From Streptococcus orisratti DSM 15617 (lineage in GTDB: Bacteria; Bacillota; Bacilli; Lactobacillales; Streptococcaceae): DNA of 64,000 nucleotides. The stretch covers positions 1 to 64,000 of the forward strand of contig NZ_KB904526.1 of NCBI RefSeq assembly GCF_000380105.1, in the 5' to 3' direction. The position numbers and the translations under genes are program-made. How positions within the stretch are numbered: position 1 is the first letter of the stretch; each line of letters opens with the position of its first letter. Shown here piece after piece: positions 28,086 through 37,805 of the stretch. Under the pieces are notes generated by a model. It was not told where the DNA came from and ran no database searches. It saw only the letters and a program-made list of their open reading frames with translations.

Positions 28086-28614
28086 AAACTGTCACCTTGC
28101 TAATTCCATAGACCTTCTGTTTCCAGATTCCAACGCTGGCAATCTCTTCAGGTAAGCCCACCGACTTATCTGTTTCACAGACAATCATCACATGATCCGA
28201 GAGGAGCCCACGCGCATCTAGCATCTCAATAGTTTTAACGATTTCTTCCTTGGCATAGGGTGGGTCTAACAGCACCAAGTCAAACTGACTCAAAAGCTGA
28301 TCTAGCGCACGGTTGGCCTCCATCTTAAGAAGCTTAAACTGTCTCTCGCTTTTGGTCATCTTGATATTTTCTTGGATAATAGCTTGCGCACGCCGGTCAC
28401 GCTCGACCAATACAGCTTCATCCATACCTCGTGAAATAGCCTCAATAGCTAGGCTACCGCTGCCAGAATACAAATCTAACACACGTCCCCCATCAAAGAA
28501 TGGACCAATCATATTATAAATGGCCCCCTTAACCTTATCAGTTGTCGGACGCGTCGTCCTTCCCTCTAGCGTCTTCAGAGGACGCCCACCAAATTTACCT
28601 GCTACAACTCTCAT
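28075..28614 (-). CDS. rsmD: 16S rRNA (guanine-966-N2)-methyltransferase
   Basis: RsmD (179 aa) is an S-adenosylmethionine-dependent enzyme that methylates G966 of 16S rRNA in the assembled 30S subunit. The N-terminal RVVAGKFGGRPLKT, the SAM-binding VLDLYSGSGSLAIEA and the catalytic DPPY motif near residue 117 are all present. It is the first gene of the rsmD-coaD-sepM cluster. The upstream ribosome binding site is weak. Confidence 0.95.
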   Translation of the reverse strand: MRVVAGKFGGRPLKTLEGRTTRPTTDKVKGAIYNMIGPFFDGGRVLDLYSGSGSLAIEAISRGMDEAVLVERDRRAQAIIQENIKMTKSERQFKLLKMEANRALDQLLSQFDLVLLDPPYAKEEIVKTIEMLDARGLLSDHVMIVCETDKSVGLPEEIASVGIWKQKVYGISKVTVYVK

Positions 28615-28733
28615 AAAGACTATTATAGCAGAAATTGGAGAAGCTGAAAATGAAACATCATTTTTTCCGAAACAATAGCATGCAAAAAAGTACCCCCAAT
28701 CATAAACGTCATTGAGAAAGCATTAGGAAAACG

Positions 28734-28762
28734 TTTACAAATTCATTGCAAATTGATATAAT
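28734..28762 (+). promoter_or_regulatory. Promoter of the secreted repeat protein gene
   Basis: TTTACA (28734-28739), a 17-nt spacer and TATAAT (28757-28762) lie 48 nt upstream of the start codon. GAAAACGTTTACAA over the -35 is a weak cre-like sequence; I give that little weight. Confidence 0.75.
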
Positions 28763-28809
28763 AATTTTATATTATTTCACTATTTAAAGTTTTTTAGAGG
28801 AGGATTATT

Positions 28810-29763
28810 ATGAAAAAGGTGAAATGGTTTACTGGGTTAGTGCTAATATTAATGTCACTTCAATCCCCAACAATTAATTCAGTTATTCAGTCTACTTCTG
28901 TAACTAACCAACAAATTAGTGTTGTTTCCGCAACGACTCACTCCAACAAAAAGAGTGCTGTCAATAAAGCTAAAAAAGCAGTCAAAAATCTCGAAAACAA
29001 TCCTACAAGAGACAATCTAAAAAATGCTAAGAAAAGCGTTAAGAAAGTCAAAGTTAAAAAGACTAAAACGCTCTTAAAAAAACGGATTGCCAAAGTTGAG
29101 CAAACCATCCTTATCACCGAAGCAAAGACAGCAGTTGACTACCTCGAAAAGAATCAAGTCCGTAGTAATATAAAAGAAGCTCATGATAAAGTAGCTGCTC
29201 TCAAGTCTAAGACTTTACAAAGCGAACTCAACAAGCGAATTGAGACTGTTTCCAGAGCTATTACTGCTGAGGAAGAGGCTATTGCTGCAGCAGAGACTGC
29301 CATCAAAAATCTTGAAAATAGCCAGATTCGTGATAACATAGCTGATGCTCAAACCAAGACTGATGCAGTCACTTCAACCACTGTTAAAGATGGATTTACC
29401 AAACGAATCAATGCTGTTGTTCAGGCTATTGAAACTAGGGAAGCAGAGAATGCGGCAGAAGCAGCCGTAAAAAATCTCGAAAATAATCAGGTTCGTGAAA
29501 ATATCGCTGATGCACAAAATAAAGTTAATGCCGTAACAGACACAACCAAGAAGGATGCCTTCAATACACGTATTACCGCTGTCACCAACGCCATTGACAC
29601 TCGTGAAGCTCAAGCACAGCAAGCAGCAGAACAACAGGCAGCAGCGGCGGCACAGCAACAAAATACTGGTGGGTATAAAAGAGACTCTCGGGGAAGATGG
29701 CATAGATCAAATGGTCAATATGCATCAAAAGCTGAAATTGCAGCCGCTGGTCTACCTTGGTAA
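28810..29763 (+). CDS. Secreted protein with four ~50-residue repeats and a conserved C-terminal motif
   Basis: The protein is 317 aa. A signal peptide is likely in the first 40 residues (MKKVKWFTGLVLILMSLQSP, cleavage near VVSA). Four degenerate repeats follow, starting near residues 52, 103, 158 and 212, each with a core like NLENNQVRENIADAQ and a xxRI-xxVxxAI end. They are helical and similar to repeat domains of other Gram-positive surface proteins. A Gln/Ala linker leads to a last 30 residues rich in aromatic and basic residues (GYKRDSRGRWHRSNGQYASK). There is no LPXTG anchor. AGAGGAGGATTATT precedes the start. It is monocistronic and the only + strand gene for 28 kb. Function unknown. 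Confidence 0.82.
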   Translation: MKKVKWFTGLVLILMSLQSPTINSVIQSTSVTNQQISVVSATTHSNKKSAVNKAKKAVKNLENNPTRDNLKNAKKSVKKVKVKKTKTLLKKRIAKVEQTILITEAKTAVDYLEKNQVRSNIKEAHDKVAALKSKTLQSELNKRIETVSRAITAEEEAIAAAETAIKNLENSQIRDNIADAQTKTDAVTSTTVKDGFTKRINAVVQAIETREAENAAEAAVKNLENNQVRENIADAQNKVNAVTDTTKKDAFNTRITAVTNAIDTREAQAQQAAEQQAAAAAQQQNTGGYKRDSRGRWHRSNGQYASKAEIAAAGLPW

Positions 29764-29786
29764 AATATTAGCCCGACATAAATATC

Positions 29787-29822
29787 CAAAAAATCCCCGC
29801 GTTAATACGCGAGGACTTTTTT
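29787..29822. terminator. Bidirectional terminator between the repeat protein gene and gltD
   Basis: TCC-c-CGCGT and ACGCG-a-GGA form a stem with a TAAT loop, bounded by A-run and T-run on the two sides. It serves the convergent genes ending at 29763 and 29869. Confidence 0.88.
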
Positions 29823-29868
29823 GAACTCTAGAAAACTATAAAAATAGTCCAGAAATCTCTGATTTCTT

Positions 29869-31308
29869 CTATTGTGCTACCATCACTCGTAGCTCTTGAT
29901 CAATTTTCTCAGCTGTCTTACGCCCCTCACGGATCCCCCAAATAACAAGACTTGGTCCACGGCGTGCATCTCCAGCTACAAAGACTTGATTATTATTAGT
30001 TGAGTAATCATCATAAACACTTTGAACTCCAAATTGTTCAAATAATGATGTTTCAGCTCCAGTGAAGCCCATAGCAAGAAGAACAAGATCAGCCTTGATA
30101 ACTTCTTCTGTTCCTTCAATCGGCTTAAACCCTGGACCAACTTTAACAGTTTTAGCAGCAATAACTTGCCCTCGATCAGCACCAATAAACTCAGTTGTTG
30201 AGGTTGCATAAACTGTCAGTTCTGTATCTTGAACATAGTCGGCTTCTTCTTGACCATAACCTGTACGCTTAACCATAGGATATTGTGGCCAAGGGTTAGT
30301 TGGCAATCGTTTTACTGGTGGTTCTGGAGTGATTTCCAATTGCTTGACACTAGCCGCTCCCAAACGGACAGCAGTTCCGATACAGTCATTACCAGTATCT
30401 CCGCCACCGATAACAAGAACGTGCTTACCTTCCAAGGTGCGACCAAGTTTTTTATTGCCTGAAGCAAGAACATTTTTTGTTGTCTCTGTTAAGAAATCAA
30501 CAGCGAAACGAACACCACTAAGGTGACGGCCCGGAACTTCCAAATCACGAGGCACACTAGCACCAGTTGCTAAAATCACACGATCATATTGCTCCAAAAG
30601 TTCGTCAGCAGTAATATCGCGACCAATTTCAGTATTTGCGACAAAGTTAACTCCCAACTTAGACATGACATCAATACGACGTTGAACAATCTCCTTATCC
30701 AATTTCATATTTGGGATACCGTACATGAGAAGACCACCAAATCGGTCACTACGCTCATAAACAGTCACACTATGACCAAGTTTATTAAGTCTCCATGCTG
30801 CCGATAAGCCAGCCGGACCTGAACCAACCACAGCAATTTTAAAGCCTGTACGCTGAGAAGGACGACCCGATTCTTCGACCCAACCATTTTCAAAAGCAGT
30901 ATCAATGATAAAACGTTCATTGTCATGAATGGTAACACCTGAGCCATTTAATCCTTCTGTACACCCTTTTTCACATGGTGCAGGACAGACACGACCTGTC
31001 ATCTCAGGAAGTGGGTTGGTACGGCTCAATCGCTCAAAGGCACGCTTGAAGTCTCCTTTGTAAACCAAATCATTCCACTCAGGAATCAGGTTGTCGTTAG
31101 GGCATCCTGATACGGCTCGGCCTCCACCATAAAAGGCACCTGAATGGCAGAAAGGAATTCCACAAGCCATACAACGTGCAGCTTGCTTTTGACGTTCCTC
31201 TTCTGATAGTGGTGTTTGTAATTCTTCAAAGTCCAAAATGCGCTCGGCAACAGGACGGTAAGGATTGTCCTTACGTTCATATTTCAAAAATCCAAATGGG
31301 TCTGCCAT
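29869..31308 (-). CDS. gltD: Glutamate synthase (NADPH) small subunit
   Basis: The protein is 479 aa. It passes electrons from NADPH to the large subunit for conversion of glutamine and 2-oxoglutarate to two glutamates. N-terminal cysteine clusters (CMACGIPFCHSG and later CPAPCEKGC) bind iron-sulfur centres. The FAD-binding VVGSGPAGLSAAW and the NADPH-binding VLVIGGGDTGNDC follow. The start lies 1 nt after the gltB stop. It completes GOGAT with gltB. Confidence 0.96.
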   Translation of the reverse strand: MADPFGFLKYERKDNPYRPVAERILDFEELQTPLSEEERQKQAARCMACGIPFCHSGAFYGGGRAVSGCPNDNLIPEWNDLVYKGDFKRAFERLSRTNPLPEMTGRVCPAPCEKGCTEGLNGSGVTIHDNERFIIDTAFENGWVEESGRPSQRTGFKIAVVGSGPAGLSAAWRLNKLGHSVTVYERSDRFGGLLMYGIPNMKLDKEIVQRRIDVMSKLGVNFVANTEIGRDITADELLEQYDRVILATGASVPRDLEVPGRHLSGVRFAVDFLTETTKNVLASGNKKLGRTLEGKHVLVIGGGDTGNDCIGTAVRLGAASVKQLEITPEPPVKRLPTNPWPQYPMVKRTGYGQEEADYVQDTELTVYATSTTEFIGADRGQVIAAKTVKVGPGFKPIEGTEEVIKADLVLLAMGFTGAETSLFEQFGVQSVYDDYSTNNNQVFVAGDARRGPSLVIWGIREGRKTAEKIDQELRVMVAQ

Positions 31309-31309
31309 C

Positions 31310-34300
31310 TTATTTTCCTCCTGTTACTGTTGCGAGAAGCTCTTCTTTCTCGGCAGCTGTTTCCGCACCACCTGTAGCAATCTCAAAGGTACGTAGTTCA
31401 AGTTCATCACCTTCAAGACCACGATTGGCGAGAGCATGTTCAATATTGTTGATTTCATGGAATTCAGTTGGGTAAACCTTGATAAACTTACCAACTTCAT
31501 TAGCCCAATTATCCAAAAGACGCTTAGCCTTGGCACTGCCTGTATATTCGTAATGTTTTTGAATCATATCAACAAGAACATCATCACCACGTGTTTCACC
31601 GACTTTGTAAAGGTCAACCATTTCAGTGTTAACTTTTTCAGCAAAATCACCATTAACATCATAGACGTAGGCAACACCACCAGACATACCAGCCGCAAAG
31701 TTTCGTCCTGTTGTTCCAAGGATAACCGCAACACCACCAGTCATGTATTCACAACCATGTGCACCAACACCTTCAACCACAACCTTGGCACCAGAGTTAC
31801 GTACACAGAAACGCTCTCCCGCACGGCCAGCGAAGTAAGCTTCTCCATTGACTGCACCAAATAGTGATACGTTTCCAACAATAGGAGAATTTTCAATATC
31901 ATAACCAGCATCATGTGGTGGTTTTACGATGAGACGGCCACCAGACATGGACTTGGCAATATAGTCATTAGCTTCTCCAATGAGAGTTAATTCCATCCCT
32001 TGTGTAATAAAGCTTGCAAATGATTGACCAGCAATACCAGTGTATTCATACTTGATGAGTCCTGGTTCAACAGTGTCATTACCATAACGTTCTGCCATCC
32101 ATCCAGCCATACGGGCACCAACAGCACGTTGCACATTATTGATACTTTCCTTGATAGTCACGCTAGTTTCACTGTCAATAGCTGCCGCTGCAAAACCATC
32201 TAATTCCCTCCACTGACGTGGGTCAGCAAATGGGTCCTCTGTCTTGCGTTCAATTGGATAGGCTGTACCCAAAATACGAGAGAAATCTAGTGACTTCGCC
32301 TTTCCTTTTGGAATGAATTTAGCCTTGAGGATTTCAGAATGTCCAACCATTTCATCTACAGAGCGGAAACCAAGTTCTGCCATATATTCGCGCAGTTCTT
32401 CTGCCATAAAGAACATCATATTGATGACATGTTCAGGCTTACCAGCAAAATGCTTCCGCAAGTCAGGATTTTGAGTCGCAACACCAACTGGACAAGTGTT
32501 GAGCGAGCAAACTCGCATCATAACACAACCTACTGATACAAGAGCCAAACTAGCAAACGAATATTCTTCAGCTCCAAGAAGTGCCGCTACCGCTACATCA
32601 CGGCCTGTCATAAGTTTACCATCTGTTTCAAGTGTCATACGTTGACGAAGACGGTTGAGTGACAGCGTTTGATGTGCTTCAGCCAGCCCCATTTCCCAAG
32701 GGAGACCAGCATCGCGAACAGAGTTACGAGGCGAAGCCCCTGTACCACCATCATATCCAGAGATAACAACCTTGTCAGCGCCAGCTTTCACACAACCCGT
32801 TGCAATGGTACCAACACCCGTGCTTGATACCAGTTTAACATTAATTTTAGCATAAGGATTGATAGCTTTGAGGTCATAAATCAGCTGTGCCAAATCTTCA
32901 ATTGAATAAATATCATGGTGCGGTGGTGGGGAAATCAAGCGAACACCAGGCGTTGCACCACGGATTTCAGCAACCCAAGGGAATACTTTTTGTCCAGGAA
33001 GTTGACCACCTTCACCAGGTTTCGCACCCTGAGCCAACTTAATTTGTAGTTCTTCAGCAGACATGAGGTATTCAGCATTGACACCAAAACGACCAGATGC
33101 CACTTGTTTGATTTTAGAATTGAGATTACGACCATCAGGTTGAACTTTGAAACGATTTCGGTTTTCGCCACCTTCACCAGAGTTGGATTTAGCACCAATA
33201 CGGTTCATGGCTTCTGCAATAGTTTCATGTGCCTCTTTTGATAGAGAACCAAAACTCATGGCACCAACCTTAAAGCGTTTGACTATACTTTCAGCTGGTT
33301 CAACTTCTGAAAGGTCAACTCTAGGACGGTTAGAATGAAATTCCCAAATAGAACGAAGCGTCGTTGGATGCTCAAGTGCTTCTTTATCCAGCTCAGTAGT
33401 ATAAGTCTTGAAGAGGTTATAATCCCCTCTACGAACTGCTTGTTGGAAATTATAAATAGTCTGTGGATTGAAGAGATGATATTCACCATCCGCTTTAAAT
33501 TGGTAACTGCCACCGCTCTGAAGATAGTCATCACGTCTTGCACCAAAGGCGTCCTCAATACGCTGCAGGTATTCTGCTTCGATTTGGTCAAGTGATAAAC
33601 CGCCAATGCGAGTCACCGTTCCTGTAAAGTATTGGTTCACAACAGCATCAGACAGACCAACGGCTTCAAATAATTGGGCTCCCTTATAACCAAGAATGGT
33701 TGAGATTCCCATACGACTCATGACTTTTACGATACCTTTTTCTGCTGCTTTCCGATATTTTTCATATGCTGTTTCATCCTTGCCATAGTCTGCAAGTGTC
33801 GCATACGCACCATAAGGATGGATAGCCGCTGCGCCATAGCCAACCAAGGTCGCAAAGTGGTGAACTTCAGTCGCTTCAGCTGTATCAACAACAATTGAGA
33901 ACTGGCTAGCTTTTCCTTTGACAACCATATAGTTATTCAAGCCAGATACAGCTAACAGGATTGGAATAGCAGACTGCCCCTCCTTGACACCACGGTCTGA
34001 TAAAATGATGATTTTGCTACCGTTATCTACTGCTTTTTCTGCTGCTTTGAAAAGATTTTCCAGAGCACGTTGCAAACGATTTCGGCTAGGTTCAACTAAA
34101 TCATAAACTGTTGATAATGTTGTCGAACTATAACGGACATCAGTCAACTGAGCCAGTTTGGCAAAATCCTGATTAGAGAGTACTGGGCTATCAATTTTGA
34201 CCTTAACACAATTATCCGCACCATCTACAGTAAAATTCCCATCTCCTCCCAAATACACACTAGTGGATACTACGATTTTTTCACGAATAGCATCAATTGG

Positions 34301-35827
34301 CGGGTTCGTTACTTGGGCAAACTGTTGTTTGAAGAAAGTAAAGAGGGACTGATTTTTATTTGACAAAACAGCCAATGGGCTGTCAAATCCCATAGAAATG
34401 ACAGGTTCCTCTCCTCTTTCAGCCATAGGAAGAATAACTGTACGAATCACTTCCTCTGTGTAACCATATGTTTTCCACAAGGTTGTGATGTTACCTACCT
34501 CTTCTTTAACTTCTACTGCTTCAAAATCATTGAGATGGGCGATATTTTCTTCAACCCATTTTTTATAAGGATATTGAGCTGAATAATAAGCCTTAACTTC
34601 CTCATTTTTCATGAGTTTACCAGAAGTCGTATCAATCAACATCATGTTACCAGGACCAAGCACACCTTTTTCAACAACACGACTTGGTTCTAAGTCAACA
34701 ACACCTGATTCGGATGAACAAATCAAAAAGTTATCCTTAGTTAATGAATAACGACTTGGTCGGAGACCATTACGGTCAAGACGAGCACCAACCATATCTC
34801 CGTCTGTGAAAACAAGGGCAGCTGGTCCATCCCAAGGGGCCACGAAACTTGAAGCATATTCGTAGAAAGCCTTCAACTCGTCAGAAAGACCGGATTGCTC
34901 ACCCCAGGCTTCTGGCACCATCATCAATAAACTTTGTGGAATATCACGTCCGTGACGATAAAGATATTCCAAGCAGTTTTCTAGTTTAGCTGAATCAGAA
35001 TTTTCTTCATTATAAACTTCAATTTGATGGCTGTGCATCCAGTTTTCAGCACCACGTAGGGTATTAATTTCACCATTATGGGCTAAGAAACGAAATGGTT
35101 GTGCGCGGTCCCAAGATGGAAAAGTATTTGTTGAAAAGCGTGAATGTGTCAGAGCGATATGTGACTTGAATAACTCATCCGTCAAATCAGGATAAAAAAG
35201 CCCAACTTGAAACGCATGCAACATTCCCTTATAAACAATCGTTTTACTAGACAAAGAACAAATGAAAAATTCATCCGCTGAAAAACTCTTCTCTAGTTGA
35301 CGACGCAAACGGAAGAGTTTATCTTCAAACGCTCGCCCAGCTTTAGTATCAGAAGGTTTACTAATAAACAATTGAACAAAACTAGGCATAATTTCTTGTG
35401 CAGCAGGACCGCAATTATCATAATTAAAAGGAACATCTCGCGTAAACAGAACACGATAACCTGCATTTTTAATTTCAGATTTAACAGCAGCTAAAAGACT
35501 GCTTTTTGCCTCAATATCTTGTGGAAGATAAAGCTGTGCAACAGCATAGTCTCCTTTTGATGGCAAAACCAGTCCGGCTTCGGTAGCCTTTGCTTGGAAA
35601 AATTCATCTGGCATAGCCAACAACATTCCTGCACCGTCACCAGTATCAGGTTCTGCGCCTGTCCCACCACGATGATTCATCCGCGTTAACATGGTCAGAG
35701 CATAGTCAATCAGAGTATGACTAGGCTCACCATCAAGCTGTGCAACAAATCCCATTCCACAGGCATCTGATTCAAATGATGGTTCCCAGAGAGTCGTCTG
35801 CTGAGCCTTCAAAGCATCTTCATTCAT
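31310..35827 (-). CDS. gltB: Glutamate synthase (NADPH) large subunit
   Basis: The protein is 1505 aa. The class II glutamine amidotransferase domain should be matured at Cys-23 (DACGMGFVA) after removal of a 22-residue propeptide. A central domain and an FMN-binding synthase domain follow, with a 3Fe-4S cysteine motif (CVMMRVCSLNTCPVG), and a C-terminal beta-helix domain rich in glycine (GANGEAYFAGRAGERF-like region) ends it. Together with GltD it makes glutamate in the cytoplasm. TTGAGGAGAAAAAGCT precedes ATG 35827. No GlnR box is visible upstream, unlike asnA and glnA. Confidence 0.96.
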   Translation of the reverse strand: MNEDALKAQQTTLWEPSFESDACGMGFVAQLDGEPSHTLIDYALTMLTRMNHRGGTGAEPDTGDGAGMLLAMPDEFFQAKATEAGLVLPSKGDYAVAQLYLPQDIEAKSSLLAAVKSEIKNAGYRVLFTRDVPFNYDNCGPAAQEIMPSFVQLFISKPSDTKAGRAFEDKLFRLRRQLEKSFSADEFFICSLSSKTIVYKGMLHAFQVGLFYPDLTDELFKSHIALTHSRFSTNTFPSWDRAQPFRFLAHNGEINTLRGAENWMHSHQIEVYNEENSDSAKLENCLEYLYRHGRDIPQSLLMMVPEAWGEQSGLSDELKAFYEYASSFVAPWDGPAALVFTDGDMVGARLDRNGLRPSRYSLTKDNFLICSSESGVVDLEPSRVVEKGVLGPGNMMLIDTTSGKLMKNEEVKAYYSAQYPYKKWVEENIAHLNDFEAVEVKEEVGNITTLWKTYGYTEEVIRTVILPMAERGEEPVISMGFDSPLAVLSNKNQSLFTFFKQQFAQVTNPPIDAIREKIVVSTSVYLGGDGNFTVDGADNCVKVKIDSPVLSNQDFAKLAQLTDVRYSSTTLSTVYDLVEPSRNRLQRALENLFKAAEKAVDNGSKIIILSDRGVKEGQSAIPILLAVSGLNNYMVVKGKASQFSIVVDTAEATEVHHFATLVGYGAAAIHPYGAYATLADYGKDETAYEKYRKAAEKGIVKVMSRMGISTILGYKGAQLFEAVGLSDAVVNQYFTGTVTRIGGLSLDQIEAEYLQRIEDAFGARRDDYLQSGGSYQFKADGEYHLFNPQTIYNFQQAVRRGDYNLFKTYTTELDKEALEHPTTLRSIWEFHSNRPRVDLSEVEPAESIVKRFKVGAMSFGSLSKEAHETIAEAMNRIGAKSNSGEGGENRNRFKVQPDGRNLNSKIKQVASGRFGVNAEYLMSAEELQIKLAQGAKPGEGGQLPGQKVFPWVAEIRGATPGVRLISPPPHHDIYSIEDLAQLIYDLKAINPYAKINVKLVSSTGVGTIATGCVKAGADKVVISGYDGGTGASPRNSVRDAGLPWEMGLAEAHQTLSLNRLRQRMTLETDGKLMTGRDVAVAALLGAEEYSFASLALVSVGCVMMRVCSLNTCPVGVATQNPDLRKHFAGKPEHVINMMFFMAEELREYMAELGFRSVDEMVGHSEILKAKFIPKGKAKSLDFSRILGTAYPIERKTEDPFADPRQWRELDGFAAAAIDSETSVTIKESINNVQRAVGARMAGWMAERYGNDTVEPGLIKYEYTGIAGQSFASFITQGMELTLIGEANDYIAKSMSGGRLIVKPPHDAGYDIENSPIVGNVSLFGAVNGEAYFAGRAGERFCVRNSGAKVVVEGVGAHGCEYMTGGVAVILGTTGRNFAAGMSGGVAYVYDVNGDFAEKVNTEMVDLYKVGETRGDDVLVDMIQKHYEYTGSAKAKRLLDNWANEVGKFIKVYPTEFHEINNIEHALANRGLEGDELELRTFEIATGGAETAAEKEELLATVTGGK

Positions 35828-35956
35828 AGCTTTTTCTCCTCAATTTATAGAATAAATAGTCAAATTATTCAGAATTTTCATTTTGTATTATATCACAAGT
35901 TTCTTATTTAGAATAGTTATTATTATATATTTTTCGTTTTACTGAATAAAAATTAA

Positions 35957-35990
35957 AAGAGGTTGGGACAAAATGTACCCAACTTCTTGT
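35957..35990 (-). terminator. Hairpin after glnA
   Basis: AAGAGGTTGGG and CCCAACTTCTT pair across a short loop. On the minus strand the TTTTAATTTTT that follows makes a plausible terminator for glnA. The GGTTGGGACAAAA half is a common streptococcal intergenic hairpin motif. Confidence 0.6.
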
Positions 35991-36205
35991 AATTTTGTAA
36001 TTTTACTTGCGAGGCACAGTGGTTACGGAGATTCTATCAACTTTAGTCAATATAAGATTTCCCCTGAATGATTCATTAGCATTAGGTACCAACGAAAATC
36101 TGCTGATTGGCGAGGATAGGCTCAAGTCCGACCTCACCTCTCAGAGTTTGTGTCAACATTCAACACAAAGGTTACTCAACCGTTCCACTCTCAAGGTTAA
36201 ATTTT
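35991..36205. other. Non-coding stretch between glnA and the hairpin
   Basis: About 215 nt separate the glnA stop from the hairpin at 35957-35990. Only short, unconvincing ORFs are present on either strand (for example a 25-codon frame on the minus strand near 36160-36085). Base composition is richer in GC than the rest of the spacer, suggesting a conserved element or a gene remnant. I do not recognise it. Confidence 0.35.
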
Positions 36206-37552
36206 TTAGTAGAGGTTGAGGTAGTTATCAATTTCCCATTGTGAAACAAAGGCAGCATAACTTGACCATTCAATCTTCTTAGCTTCAACAAAGTTAGTAA
36301 AGATGTGTTCACCAAGTGCAGACTTAACAACTTCATCTTCTTGAAGAGCTTTAACCGCATTGTGAAGTGTTGAAGGAAGGTCTTTAATACCTGCAGCCTT
36401 ACGTTCATCTTCTGTCATGACATAAATATTTGTTTCGACTGGAGCTGGCGCTTCAATTTTATTTTCAACACCATCAAGACCTGCTTCCAAAAGAACGGCA
36501 AGAGCAAGATAAGGATTAGCTGTTGGATCAACTGAGCGAAGTTAAAGGCGTGTCCCCATACCACGTGAAGCAGGAACGCGGATAAGTGGTGAACGGTTAC
36601 GTCCAGCCCAAGCAATGTAAACTGGCGCTTCATAACCAGGAACCAAACGCTTGTATGAGTTTACAGTTGGATTCATGATTGCGGTATAGTTGTAAGCGTG
36701 TTTCATCAAACCGCCAAGGAAATCATAGGCAGTTTCTGACAATTGCATTCCTCGTGGGTCTTCTGGGTCAAAGAAAGCATTTTTACCATCTTTATCAAAA
36801 AGAGACATATTACAGTGCATACCTGAACCGTTAATACCGAATTTAGGTTTAGCCATAAATGTCGCATAAAGACCATGTTTACGAGCAATAGTCTTAACAA
36901 CCAGTTTGAAGATTTGGATATTATCACAAGCTTTCAAAACATTAGCGTACTTAAAGTCGATTTCATGTTGACCTACTGCTACCTCGTGGTGACTAGCTTC
37001 AACTTCAAATCCCATTTGGGTCAAAACATTGACGATTTCACGACGTGTATTATCAGCCAAATCTGTAGGAGCAAGGTCAAAGTAACCACCTTGGTCGTTC
37101 ACTTCAAGTGTAGGTTCACCTTTTTCATCCATTTTGAAAAGGAAGAATTCAGGTTCTGGACCAAGGTTGAATGATTTGAAACCAACTTCTTCCATATGAT
37201 GCAATGCACGTTTTAGATTACCACGTGGATCTCCTGCAAAAGGTTCACCTTCAGCAGTATAAACATCACAAATCAAACCAGCAACAGCACCGTTTTCTCC
37301 ACCCCAAGGAAAAACAGTCCAAGTATCAAGATCTGGGTACAAGAACATATCTGATTCATTGATGCGAACAAATCCTTCAATTGATGAGCCATCAAACATA
37401 GCTTTGTTTGATAAAACTTTTTCAAGTTGTTCATCAGTTGCTGGAATTTCAACATTTTTCAATGTTCCTGCGATGTCTGTAAACATCAAACGTAAGAAGG
37501 TAACATTTTTTTCTTTAATATCTTTTTTGATATCAGCAGCAGTAAGTGTCAT
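36206..37552 (-). pseudogene. glnA: Glutamine synthetase type I with an in-frame stop codon
   Basis: The full frame would be 448 aa from ATG 37552 (AAAGGAG upstream) to 36206. Family motifs are intact: the beta-grasp N-terminus, DGSSIEGF, the GPEPEFFLF metal-site segment, [10 protein letters not shown] and [13 protein letters not shown]. At 36542-36544 a TAA interrupts TRL[15 protein letters not shown]. Intact enzymes have Glu here (TRLELRS or TRVEVRS), a metal-binding residue, so GAA to TAA by one transversion is the simplest reading. The product would stop after residue 336, losing the C-terminal 111 residues. The frame beyond is otherwise open and well conserved, so the change is recent or a base-call error. 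glnR is not next to it. Confidence 0.9.
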
Positions 37553-37696
37553 GGTGTTCTCCTTTGTTAACAAAAATACCAATACACATGTGAAATGTGC
37601 AGAAATTGATGTTTTTTATAGGTTAAATCTTTGATTTATGATGAATTTTCTTTAAATCCATGAACATTATTCAAATAATTCAACTTATCTAGATTC

Positions 37697-37725
37697 ATTA
37701 TAATCTTATCAGAATATTTTGTCAA
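37697..37725 (-). promoter_or_regulatory. glnA promoter
   Basis: On the minus strand TTGACA (37720-37725), a 17-nt spacer and TATAAT (37697-37702) form a consensus sigma-A promoter about 145 nt above the glnA start. A perfect GlnR box lies just upstream of the -35. Confidence 0.9.
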
Positions 37726-37731
37726 GTCTAA

Positions 37732-37750
37732 ATGTTATAAAATGTAACAT
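37732..37750. promoter_or_regulatory. GlnR box upstream of glnA
   Basis: ATGTTATAAAATGTAACAT fits ATGTNA-N7-TNACAT without mismatch. It lies 6 bp upstream of the glnA -35 box. GlnR with glutamine-bound glutamine synthetase represses such promoters in streptococci, so a truncated GlnA may also alter feedback on this site. Confidence 0.88.
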
Positions 37751-37765
37751 CATTTCCAAAAAAAT

Positions 37766-37793
37766 AAAAGAACCAAGAAAACTTGATTCTTTT
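37766..37793 (-). terminator. Terminator after asnA
   Basis: On the minus strand AAAAGAATCAAG pairs with CTTGGTTCTTTT, followed by A then a seven-T run. It separates asnA from glnA, whose GlnR box starts 16 nt further on. Confidence 0.85.
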
Positions 37794-37805
37794 AAATAAG
37801 TATGC

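Noticed and set aside
28734-28745. cre site over the promoter of the repeat protein gene
   Set aside because: The match to the CcpA consensus is poor on the right half.
31436-31864. 142-codon + strand ORF inside gltB
   Set aside because: It lies antisense to a fully conserved gltB domain, has no ribosome binding site and the translation is low in protein-like features.
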